Positions 8,849-16,608 of a stretch of DNA of 64,000 nt are shown here, piece by piece. Below the pieces are notes generated by a model. It did not search any database and was not told where the DNA came from. It saw only the letters and a list, made by a program, of their open reading frames with translations. The stretch's first letter is position 1. Each line of letters opens with the position of its first letter. The DNA is from Fontivita pretiosa (GTDB taxonomy: Bacteria > Planctomycetota > Phycisphaerae > Tepidisphaerales > Tepidisphaeraceae), in NCBI RefSeq assembly GCF_050410795.1, contig NZ_CP191258.1, positions 5,146,001 through 5,210,000 on the forward strand, in the 5' to 3' direction. Position numbers and translations under genes: made by a program.

Positions 8849-10141
8849 TCATCGCAGCGACGTTCGCCGGCACCCGGCCGCCAGCAGTGCGCCACCGAGC
8901 AGTGCAAACGCGGTCGGCTCCGGGATAATCGCCAGGTAGATGTCGCTGTCGTTCAGCTCTCCGCCCGGCCCCTGCCACACAACCGTATCGCCGCTGATTC
9001 GAGGCTGGATGCCTGCTCCGAGAGAGTGCGTTTCGCCCAGGGCGATATCGTAGTAGTAGACTCCGCCTTCGCCTTCCCAGACGGCATGCATCCCGTCGAG
9101 ATCGACGTTTTGCACCTCCGTTCCGGGGAGCACCTGGAGATTCGAGCTGGCGATGTTAAACAGGAAGGGCCTGTTGGTACCGTCCTGAGGCCGCCGGCCG
9201 GTGATGACGGCGTGCGTGTCGGTGACTTCGATCTCACTCACGTAGCTTAGTGGGAGCTGAATGGTTTGCCCGGACACCAGGTCGCGGAGATAGCCCAGAG
9301 AAACGCCATTTCCGGCTGTGTAGGCAAAGTACCGTTCGGAAAAGCTCGCGTCGAAGCGGAAGTAGTCGGTGATCACCCGGTCCTGTCCGCCGCCGTACAG
9401 ATGAAGTCTCGTGTAACTACTGGGGCTGGCCGGCAACGGCGTGATGTATGCCGCCCATTGGTCACTCGCAATCCATCCCGACGCTGGATAAGCGGGCATG
9501 GTGCGCTGGGTAATCTGGCCTGTCGCGGGACTGTATTGCTTCCAGCTCAATGATTGCGGCGTCCAACTGAACCAGTTCAGGTAGTTCCTGGAGGCCGCTG
9601 GAAAACTGTTGTCCGCCGTGTCGTCCGTCAGAAGGGACAGGCCGCTGTCATTGAACAACACGATATCGCGGCCGGGGTCGTTGTACCTCAGGCATCCCCA
9701 ACTGACGTAGGTGTCACTGATCCCGGTAACAGAGTGGTATGTGTAGTCCAACCCCGAAGAGCTGATGTTGGCGAAGGACGAGGTCGATCGATCATAGATA
9801 ACGACCCTCTGCGTGTCATAAGAGCTGGTGGTGCGAGGCCCCAGGGTCCAGGCAACATATCGGTTGGAGACAATGGGACTCTGATCGATGCCGACGTTCG
9901 GAAGCTTCGTAACGAAAGGCACGCTCGTGCCGGCAACGCTGATGCCTGCCGAGCGTATCGCGACAATACAAATCAGCGAAACCAGGGCGACGGCCCGGAC
10001 GCCCCTCCCCGGCGCGCAGAACCGCGGGCAAAGCGAAAGACTTTTGCGAAGGACTCGGCCCCGGCTTGTCCGATCGCTCCAGCCGGGACGTTGCCCCGCC
10101 GCCAAAAGCGCGCGGTCGCGCTGAGACTTGTTGCGGCTCAT
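8849..10141 (-). CDS. PEP-CTERM beta-propeller-like surface protein
   Basis: This exported protein of 430 residues carries a PEP-CTERM sorting tail: PEPTAFALLGGALLAAG followed by CRR at the C-terminus, where exosortase-type enzymes cut and anchor exopolysaccharide-associated proteins. Repeated strand motifs (for example GDTVVWQG, DTHAVITGR, RYVAWTLG, each about 45 residues apart) suggest a TolB-like propeller. ATG 10141 is chosen because GGGAG precedes it by about 8 nt; the frame is open further upstream, to 10276. The signal segment is VRAVALVSLICIVA, after a basic N-region longer than usual. No exosortase gene is in the window. Confidence 0.75.
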   Translation of the reverse strand: MSRNKSQRDRALLAAGQRPGWSDRTSRGRVLRKSLSLCPRFCAPGRGVRAVALVSLICIVAIRSAGISVAGTSVPFVTKLPNVGIDQSPIVSNRYVAWTLGPRTTSSYDTQRVVIYDRSTSSFANISSSGLDYTYHSVTGISDTYVSWGCLRYNDPGRDIVLFNDSGLSLLTDDTADNSFPAASRNYLNWFSWTPQSLSWKQYSPATGQITQRTMPAYPASGWIASDQWAAYITPLPASPSSYTRLHLYGGGQDRVITDYFRFDASFSERYFAYTAGNGVSLGYLRDLVSGQTIQLPLSYVSEIEVTDTHAVITGRRPQDGTNRPFLFNIASSNLQVLPGTEVQNVDLDGMHAVWEGEGGVYYYDIALGETHSLGAGIQPRISGDTVVWQGPGGELNDSDIYLAIIPEPTAFALLGGALLAAGCRRTSLR

Positions 10142-10463
10142 GGATTTTCTCCCACACCAACTCAGTTGTTCCGAAGCCGTAAGACGGCTGACGAAGTTCG
10201 ATGGGGCCAACTCCGGGATGTGTCTTGCATGATACCGAACGTTAACGCCCGCGTACAAGTCTATTCTATGTCCCACGGCGGGAAGGACATTTCAGCATGC
10301 AGCGTGGGCTTGTGCCGGTCATGAGCTTCTTCCCGGCAGGCAAGAGCGCGCCCCGCTGTCCCATAATCCTAAAGTTTGCAGCAGCATCTGTCCGATGAGC
10401 CATGAGTCACGCGCGGAACTGTCAGCACCCGCGGATAGATCAATGGCCAAGGAAGGCTGGATC
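10142..10463. other. Divergent intergenic region
   Basis: This 322-nt gap lies between the divergent PEP-CTERM and ParA-CBM48 genes and holds no convincing gene. A TATCAT on the minus strand (10229-10234) and a CATAAT on the plus strand (10362-10367) could be -10 elements for the two genes. Neither has a good -35 at normal spacing. Confidence 0.35.
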
Positions 10464-11786
10464 ATGCGCACCATTTCCATCATCAATCAGAAAGGCGGAT
10501 GCGGGAAGACGACCACGAGCATCAACCTGGCCGCCTGTCTGGCTCGACTGGGACATCGCACGCTTCTCGTGGACATGGACCCGCAGGGACACTGCGGCGT
10601 GGGCCTGGCGGTGCCGGAGGATCAGATTGAGCGCAGCGTGTACGACACGTTGATCGAGGAGAGCGACGGTCGGGTCGCGAAGATGAACGAGATCATCTGG
10701 CAGATCTCCTCGGATTTCGATCTGGCGCCGTCGAACATCAGGCTGGCGGCGTTCGAGCAGATTTTCGCCGGGCGCCCGGGGCGGGAAGATCGCCTCAGCC
10801 GCGCGCTGGATGCGGTTCGCAACAACTACCAGTGGTGCATCATCGACTGCCCGCCGAGCGTCGGGCTGCTCACGTTCAACGCGCTTAAGGCGTGTGATGA
10901 GGTGATCGTGCCGGTGGAGACCGGCTTTTTCAGCCTGCACGGGCTGACAAAGATGATGGAGACGCTGGAGGTGTTGCGTGAGCGATGCGGCAAGGAGATT
11001 CTGATCCGCGTTCTGCCCACGCTGTACGACACGCGCACCAAACTGGCCCGGGAGGTCCTCTCCGAGCTGCGGGCGAAGTTCCGTGAGTACCTGATGGAAA
11101 GCACGGTGAACTTCAACACCAAGCTCAAGGAGGCCGCCAGTTTCGGCCAGCCGATCACCGAGTACGATCCTGGCAGCCGGGGGTACAAGGATTTCGTGAA
11201 TCTGGCGCGCGAGCTGATGGGGTATCGTCCCAGCCAGGTCGAGCCGCCCGCGGCGCAGGCGTTGTCGCGTCCGGCGGAGCTGGTGCAGCGGGCCAAGCAG
11301 CTTGCGCAGCTCACGAATTTCCAGTTCGGCCGGGGCACGGTGGCGACGGCGCCGGCGACACAACAGACACAGACTGCGGAACCGGCACGCCAGACGGACC
11401 TGGCGGGCAACGGCGCCGGCGGCAACGGGCAGCATCAGCCGCGCATCGAGATCCCGCCGGCCACTCAGCAGCCGCAGGCCAAGTCCACCGCGCAGAAGAT
11501 CGAAGAGTTCTACGGGGTCAAGCAGATCGGCCACGAGGTCGTCTTCGCCGCCAGGTTCGAGGATGCCCGCAAGGTGCAACTGGCCGGCGACTTCAACGGG
11601 TGGTCTCCGCTGTCCACGCCGATGATCTGCGACCGCCCGGGCGTGTGGCGAATGAGCCTGCCGCTTCCCCCGGGCCGATACCGTTACCGCTTCGTCGTGG
11701 ACGGAAAATGGGTCACTGATCCGAACAACCAGTACGTCGAAGCCAACCAGTTCGGCGAACTGAACAATGTGATCGAAGTGGACTGA
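10464..11786 (+). CDS. ParA/MinD-type ATPase fused to a CBM48 glycogen-binding domain
   Basis: The N-terminal 250 residues are a ParA/Soj ATPase, with the deviant Walker A at KGGCGKTT (residues 10-17), VDMDPQGH (Walker A'), IIDCPPSVG (Walker B) and the VIVPVETGFFSLHG switch. A Gln/Ala/Pro-rich linker follows. From about residue 350 to the end (440) lies an AMPK/isoamylase-type CBM48: VQLAGDFNGWSPLSTPM, then RYRYRFVVDGKW and DPNNQYVEANQFG. ParA proteins place DNA or protein cargo by ATP-driven dimerisation, and CBM48 binds alpha-glucans, so a role in positioning glycogen or sensing carbon store is inferred. ATG 10464 has AAGGAAGG upstream. No ParB gene is nearby. Confidence 0.85.
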   Translation: MRTISIINQKGGCGKTTTSINLAACLARLGHRTLLVDMDPQGHCGVGLAVPEDQIERSVYDTLIEESDGRVAKMNEIIWQISSDFDLAPSNIRLAAFEQIFAGRPGREDRLSRALDAVRNNYQWCIIDCPPSVGLLTFNALKACDEVIVPVETGFFSLHGLTKMMETLEVLRERCGKEILIRVLPTLYDTRTKLAREVLSELRAKFREYLMESTVNFNTKLKEAASFGQPITEYDPGSRGYKDFVNLARELMGYRPSQVEPPAAQALSRPAELVQRAKQLAQLTNFQFGRGTVATAPATQQTQTAEPARQTDLAGNGAGGNGQHQPRIEIPPATQQPQAKSTAQKIEEFYGVKQIGHEVVFAARFEDARKVQLAGDFNGWSPLSTPMICDRPGVWRMSLPLPPGRYRYRFVVDGKWVTDPNNQYVEANQFGELNNVIEVD

Positions 11787-11792
11787 AGGGAG

Positions 11793-11877
11793 ATTGCCGA
11801 TGGGCGGCTGTCGATTGCCAGGCTGAAGCGAGATGCTTCAGAGTTCAACTCGGCGATCGGCAGCCGGCAGTCGGCAA
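11793..11877. repeat. Inverted heptamer arrays (TTGCCGA-like units)
   Basis: The right arm (11850-11877), read on the minus strand, is four tandem heptamers: TTGCCGA, CTGCCGG, CTGCCGA, TCGCCGA. The left arm (11793-11820) carries related units on the plus strand. The two arms can form an imperfect hairpin between the ParA-CBM48 stop and the next start. Confidence 0.5.
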
Positions 11878-11886
11878 TTGAATTTG

Positions 11887-13434
11887 ATGCCCGATCAACC
11901 GCAGCAATCGCAGGCGTCCCGCAATCTCAGCGAGATCAGCCACCTGTTCCTCAGCGGTGTGCGGCAGCGCGCCGGACACGGGGCGCCGCAGCCGGTGCGA
12001 ACGCCTCCTTCGGCGGCGCAGTCCCGACCGCGAACTGACCTGACCGTCGATCTGACCCCCGAGGAGTTCGCGCATGTTTTCGGCGATCAGCTTCCGGCCG
12101 GGCAGCCGGTCGCTTGCGGCGCCACCGATTCGTCGGACAGCGCCGCCAGGGGCGGGCCTTCGATCGGCCCGGTGCGAGCAGTCCTGGCTTCGCACCTGGG
12201 CGTTCGACAACTGGCTCGCGTGCAGGAGTACGCCGCCAGCCTCTGCGCCGACGGCCAGCGCGTCGGGCTGATCGCCGTCGATTCATGCGAGTTTCGCCTG
12301 TCGATCTTCGAGCGTGCACCACAGCCGTTGGCGGCACATCCCGCTGCCCAAGCCCATGAGACGGATGTCCTGGATGCGAGACTGATGCGCGAGTCGCTGG
12401 AGGAGCTGGCCTGGGACGTGGATCGCTGGCTGCTTCTGCTGCCCAATCCGCGCGCCCCCGAAGCACGGTCGCTGCTGCGCGACGTGAACTCCTGGACGCT
12501 TTTGACCACCTGCGATCATGACGGCATCGTCGCCTGCTACCGGACGCTCAAGGGGCTGGCCGACCTGCACCGCCCGCGGCTTTCCATCGCGGCTTTGGAT
12601 GCCGGTCATGGCCCCGAAGCAGCGACGGCGGCACAACAGGCCTACCAGCGGCTGTCCAGCGTGTGTCGGCAGTTTCTGGACTGGCCGGTGAAGGCAGAGC
12701 CTGCGGTCTGGCCGGCCAGCGATGTCGTCGAGCATGTGGTGCTGTGGTGTTCGGCCACGCGCGACAAGGCACAACTGGCGGAGGCGCCGCAATGGCAGGT
12801 CGTCGCGGATTTTCTGGCCAAGGCCAGACAATCTCCCCGGGCCGTCGAGCCGCTGCCCGCGTCCGGCGCGGTCAGTGCCGCCGCGGAGTCTGGGCCGGAT
12901 ACCGCACAGAACGGCGATGCCCGGCCTGCCACCGCCAGCGAGCCGGCGATGCGGATCAGCGAAACCGATGCGCATTCAAGCGGCGTTGAACAAGCAGCTC
13001 ATCGGGTTGACGAGGTGATCGACCTGCCCGACGCGCAGGCGTGCCCCGCAGCCATCGTCGCGGCGGTGCTGCGGGGCGGACATGAGCTGGTCGAATGTCC
13101 CGTCAAGCCGCCGATGTGTCCGGACGCAAGCCTGGCCGTCTCGCGCGACCGGTGCCTGGTGCTGGTGGCGGTGGCTCGCCAGGGGCTCAGCGACCTGCGG
13201 CTGATCGGCCGGGCGTATCAATGGCTGATCGAGAATCGTGCACTGATCAGCATGGCCGTGCCGCAGTTCGCCATCGACGCACACCGGCTTCCGCGACTGC
13301 ACCTGCTGGTTGATCACGCCGACATGTCCGCCGCTGTCCTCCAGCCCATTTTGCACGCCCCCAGTGTCACCGTGCACGCCTATCGCAAGCTCCGTTGGGG
13401 TGGCAAAACCGGCCTGCTGCTGGAGGCCGCCTGA
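11887..13434 (+). CDS. Hypothetical protein, possible degenerate MinD/FlhG-like partner
   Basis: This 515-residue cytosolic-looking protein has no signal peptide or membrane segment. ATG 11887 is preferred over upstream alternatives that run through the heptamer repeat. The middle region, with VGLIAVDSCEFRLS, a run ending VDRWLLLLPNP, SWTLLTTCDHDGIVACYRTLKGL and LSIAALDAG, has the strand order of a MinD/ParA fold (decision loop near the middle) but no Walker A lysine is visible. A low-complexity linker follows at about 310-380, then a second conserved alpha/beta block to the C-terminus. It follows the ParA-CBM48 gene by 100 nt, so a joint function is likely. The exact function is unknown. Confidence 0.6.
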   Translation: MPDQPQQSQASRNLSEISHLFLSGVRQRAGHGAPQPVRTPPSAAQSRPRTDLTVDLTPEEFAHVFGDQLPAGQPVACGATDSSDSAARGGPSIGPVRAVLASHLGVRQLARVQEYAASLCADGQRVGLIAVDSCEFRLSIFERAPQPLAAHPAAQAHETDVLDARLMRESLEELAWDVDRWLLLLPNPRAPEARSLLRDVNSWTLLTTCDHDGIVACYRTLKGLADLHRPRLSIAALDAGHGPEAATAAQQAYQRLSSVCRQFLDWPVKAEPAVWPASDVVEHVVLWCSATRDKAQLAEAPQWQVVADFLAKARQSPRAVEPLPASGAVSAAAESGPDTAQNGDARPATASEPAMRISETDAHSSGVEQAAHRVDEVIDLPDAQACPAAIVAAVLRGGHELVECPVKPPMCPDASLAVSRDRCLVLVAVARQGLSDLRLIGRAYQWLIENRALISMAVPQFAIDAHRLPRLHLLVDHADMSAAVLQPILHAPSVTVHAYRKLRWGGKTGLLLEAA

Positions 13435-13476
13435 ATCTCCCAGCCAGTGGTTTGCAGTTTCCGGCTTTCCGGGGGC

Positions 13477-13482
13477 TATAAT
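13477..13482 (+). promoter_or_regulatory. -10 hexamer TATAAT for yqgE
   Basis: This perfect TATAAT lies 8 nt before ATG 13491. A weak -35 (TTGCAG, 13452-13457) is 19 nt upstream. It implies a transcript starting at or within two bases of the start codon. Confidence 0.6.
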
Positions 13483-13490
13483 GTTGCGCC

Positions 13491-14048
13491 ATGTCGCAAC
13501 CTCAGAAAGGCCATCTTCTGGTTGCTTCGCCGAAGTTGCGCGACCCCAACTTCTATCGCACGGTCGTGCTTCTGGTGCAGCACGATGAGAACGGCACCCT
13601 GGGGCTTGTGCTCAACCGCCCGCTTCAGATCAGCGTCCAGGCCGCCTGGAAGGAACTGAGTCAAACGCCCTGCCAGTTGGAGGGCCCGTTGCACCACGGC
13701 GGGCCTTGTAACGAAGGGCTGCTGATGGCGCTGCATACGGACGAGGAATCGTCCGATCTGCAAATCGCCGAGGGTCTGCACTTCTCCACCAGCCGGGACT
13801 GCATCGAGCGCATCGTCGCCTGCCCCCCGGGCAACGTCCGACTGTTCGTAGGCTACGCCGGCTGGTCGCCCGGGCAGCTCGAAGCCGAGATCACCGAAGG
13901 CGCCTGGCTGACCACCAGCGCCACCGCTGAGCGCGTCTTTTCCGCAGGACAGGGAACCTGGGAGCAACTGCTTCGCGCGATCGGCAAGGCGACGCTGACG
14001 CAATGGATCAATCCAAGGCTGGTTCCCGATGATCCGTCAGTGAACTGA
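13491..14048 (+). CDS. yqgE: YqgE/AlgH family protein (UPF0301)
   Basis: This 185-residue cytosolic protein matches the YqgE/AlgH family from end to end: GHLLVASPKLRDPNFYRTVV at the N-terminus, then GTLGLVLNRP, the GGPC block and VRLFVGYAGWSPGQLEAE. The family length is about 185-190 aa. The biochemical role is not settled, and AlgH was first named as a regulator of alginate synthesis in Pseudomonas. There is no Shine-Dalgarno, and the TATAAT 8 nt upstream suggests leaderless translation. It converges with the flavin reductase-ferredoxin gene 19 nt downstream. Confidence 0.93.
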   Translation: MSQPQKGHLLVASPKLRDPNFYRTVVLLVQHDENGTLGLVLNRPLQISVQAAWKELSQTPCQLEGPLHHGGPCNEGLLMALHTDEESSDLQIAEGLHFSTSRDCIERIVACPPGNVRLFVGYAGWSPGQLEAEITEGAWLTTSATAERVFSAGQGTWEQLLRAIGKATLTQWINPRLVPDDPSVN

Positions 14049-14067
14049 TCGTCCGGCCGCGACTGCC

Positions 14068-16557
14068 TCAAACCTCTATCGGCTTGCCGTTGACGTGCAC
14101 CTGGCGGATCAACAGTGGCGATGCTGCCAGCCACCGAGGGTCTTTGCGAATGATCGCGCCCGTGCGGCGGTCGATCTGTCCAAACTCCAGGACCCCGGTC
14201 GGGCAGCTCTGCACACACGCGCTGCACCGCACGCACTGCGGGTCGGCCATGGGCAGACCCTTGTTGGCGAAGTTCATCACGTCGATGCCCTGATGGCACA
14301 CGCTGGTGCAGATGTTGCAGGAGATGCACTTGCTCTTGTCGGCCAGGATGCGAAACCGCGAAAACCGCGCGTAGATGTGCATCAGCGCCGCCAGCGGACA
14401 GGCAAACCTGCACCACACACGCCCGCTGAACCAGAAATACAGCCCCACTCCCAGAATCCCGGCCAGCAGGACATCCACCACAAACTTGTAGCTCAGCGCC
14501 TTGAGCTGCACACCCCCCGCGGTTGGCCCGTAGAGCATTGACCGAAAGACCGCGCTCGGCAACGAATCGGGAAAGATCCAGCCGACGATTCGCAGCACCA
14601 GCATGATCAGCGCCAGCCCCAGGATCACCTGTCCGGTCATGTTCAGCCGGTTCCACACCGGTCCGTGAGGCATTTTGTGGCGGTGCGTGTCGCCCAGGGT
14701 TTCGGCCAGCGCGCCGCACGAGCAGATCCACCCGCAATACGCCCCCTTGCCCCAGAAGTAGATCAGGCTCGGAATCAGCACAAACGTCTGAATGGAGCCA
14801 ACGATCAGCCAGCCCCACATTGGCTGATCGGTGAACACGTTGTAGACCATCAGCGGCCAGGCGAGCACGAATCCGTACGACCGCCAGTAGGCGCGCTCCT
14901 CGCCAGCCGCGTCGTAGCGCTCGAAGAACACGTCGGCGATGCCCGCGCCTGGGGTGCCATCATGGAACCAGCCATTGCGCCCCATCCAGGGCAGAAGGAT
15001 CTCCGGTAACACGAACAGCGGCAGCACCTGGATCAGCATCAGCGTCACGGTCTGCCAGGCTACGTAAGCGGTCCGCCGTCTGCGAATCCGCCGAATCCCG
15101 AAGATCACGACCAGCAGCGAGTACGCCAGCGTGTAGTAGAAACTCGGGCTTCGCGCCGAGGCCAGCATCGTATACAGCAGCGAGGTGCGTTGATTGGCGG
15201 CGGCGCTGAAGATCCGGCTGATCGCGTCTGTGAGGCTCGCGGGGTTCAGCTCATCCTGAAGCCACCCATAGCCCTTCCAGAGATACAGCCACACACAGAA
15301 GCACAGAAACGCCAGCAGTCCCGCGGTCGAACCGATGCTCCAATCCCCGCGGATTCTCACTCCGCTGCGACGCAGAAATTCCAGCGGCGGCTCGCGACCG
15401 ATCATGGTGAAAACCACGTCGTTCGGAAGCGTGACGGTCCGCCCCTGCGCATCCTCCAGCTCGACTTCATTCTCGCGAATCGCGCGGACCGTACTCGACA
15501 GCATCAACCGGATCGTCCCCGGCTCTCTGAACCGGCCCATGTAGTCACCGATCGCGGTGGTCACACGCTCGGAGACAGGATTTTCGACCTGCACATCGGC
15601 CGCGGGATTTGCGATCAGTCGGTTCAGGCGCTCGATGTTGGCTGGTTTGGGCCGGGTGAACTCGGGTTTGCGATAGGAGATGGTGACATGCGCCCCGCAC
15701 TCGGCCAGCGCGATCGCCGTCTCCAGCGCGCTATCTCCCCCGCCGACCACCAGCACGTTTGTTCCTGAAAAGTCCTTCGGATCGTGCAGCCGATTGTAGA
15801 CCTTATTCAGATCCTCACCGGGCACACCGAGTGTGCGGAAATTGCCACTGCGACCGATCGCGACGATCACCCGCCGCGCCCGAATGCTGCCTTGCCCCTG
15901 TGCCAGAATCACTTCCAGCAGATCGCCGCGACGAACGACGCGCTCAGCCCGCGCGATCCTCGGAACAATGCCGCGCGCCACCGTCTGCCGACGAAGGTCC
16001 TCCAGCAGGGTCTCCTTCGGATGCACCTGCGAGCGAAACTGAAGCTGTCCCGCCGGCGTCATGTCCGTCGGGTAGGTATAGATCGGCTTGGCTTTGGGAA
16101 AGTTGACGATGGTCGAGAAAGGCTCGACGGCTTCGAGGATCTCGAACTCGAGGTTGAGTTTGCGGGCTTCCAGTGCGGCGGCAAGACCTGAGACGCCGGC
16201 GCCGATGATCAGCAGGTCAAGGACGCTACCGCCAGCCTGCGGATTATCGCGTCCGCGCGAGGCAAGGTTCTGCGCGATCGCCCGGGCCGCCCGCGCCCCC
16301 GAATCCGCCGCGAACTTCAGCAGCGGCACGCCGGTCAGGTCCCCCACGATGTACAACCCCGGCACGTTCGTCGAAAAGTCCGGCTCGACCTGCGGCAGCT
16401 TTTCCACCGTTCCCGCCGGCCACATGGTGTGCAACCAGCGCGCATATCGCGCAATCGGGTTGCGCCATCCAACGGGTCGCGGCGCGCGCGGCGGCGTGCG
16501 AAGCGATCGGGTCTGTGCTGACAATTCGGCGGCGGGCGTTTGCGGCGTGCCGCTCAT
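14068..16557 (-). CDS. Flavin-dependent pyridine nucleotide reductase fused to a NapH-like membrane ferredoxin
   Basis: This 829-residue fusion starts with a thioredoxin-reductase-like half: FAD site LIIGAGVSGLAAALE near residue 118 and NADPH site VLVVGGGDSALETAIAL near 270. A membrane half follows, with about six hydrophobic helices, cysteine loops GWICSCGALAE and CRFACPLAALM as in NapH/NosR, and two 4Fe-4S motifs (CISCNICTSVC and CVRCSACVQSCP). Electrons probably flow from NAD(P)H through FAD to the iron-sulfur clusters and a membrane acceptor. The block TNVPGLYIVGDLTGVPLLK, normally near the C-terminus of such flavoproteins, lies before the FAD motif at about residue 65-83. ATG 16557 follows a TAAGAT hexamer by 7 nt. 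Confidence 0.85.
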   Translation of the reverse strand: MSGTPQTPAAELSAQTRSLRTPPRAPRPVGWRNPIARYARWLHTMWPAGTVEKLPQVEPDFSTNVPGLYIVGDLTGVPLLKFAADSGARAARAIAQNLASRGRDNPQAGGSVLDLLIIGAGVSGLAAALEARKLNLEFEILEAVEPFSTIVNFPKAKPIYTYPTDMTPAGQLQFRSQVHPKETLLEDLRRQTVARGIVPRIARAERVVRRGDLLEVILAQGQGSIRARRVIVAIGRSGNFRTLGVPGEDLNKVYNRLHDPKDFSGTNVLVVGGGDSALETAIALAECGAHVTISYRKPEFTRPKPANIERLNRLIANPAADVQVENPVSERVTTAIGDYMGRFREPGTIRLMLSSTVRAIRENEVELEDAQGRTVTLPNDVVFTMIGREPPLEFLRRSGVRIRGDWSIGSTAGLLAFLCFCVWLYLWKGYGWLQDELNPASLTDAISRIFSAAANQRTSLLYTMLASARSPSFYYTLAYSLLVVIFGIRRIRRRRTAYVAWQTVTLMLIQVLPLFVLPEILLPWMGRNGWFHDGTPGAGIADVFFERYDAAGEERAYWRSYGFVLAWPLMVYNVFTDQPMWGWLIVGSIQTFVLIPSLIYFWGKGAYCGWICSCGALAETLGDTHRHKMPHGPVWNRLNMTGQVILGLALIMLVLRIVGWIFPDSLPSAVFRSMLYGPTAGGVQLKALSYKFVVDVLLAGILGVGLYFWFSGRVWCRFACPLAALMHIYARFSRFRILADKSKCISCNICTSVCHQGIDVMNFANKGLPMADPQCVRCSACVQSCPTGVLEFGQIDRRTGAIIRKDPRWLAASPLLIRQVHVNGKPIEV

Positions 16558-16564
16558 AGGTCTC

Positions 16565-16570
16565 ATCTTA
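16565..16570 (-). promoter_or_regulatory. -10-like TAAGAT for the reductase-ferredoxin gene
   Basis: TAAGAT on the minus strand ends 7 nt before ATG 16557. It follows the same close spacing seen at aroB, yqgE and other genes in this window. Confidence 0.35.
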
Positions 16571-16608
16571 GGCTCGAGGCGGCTCCGATCCCGCCGCACG
16601 CCTGCGGC

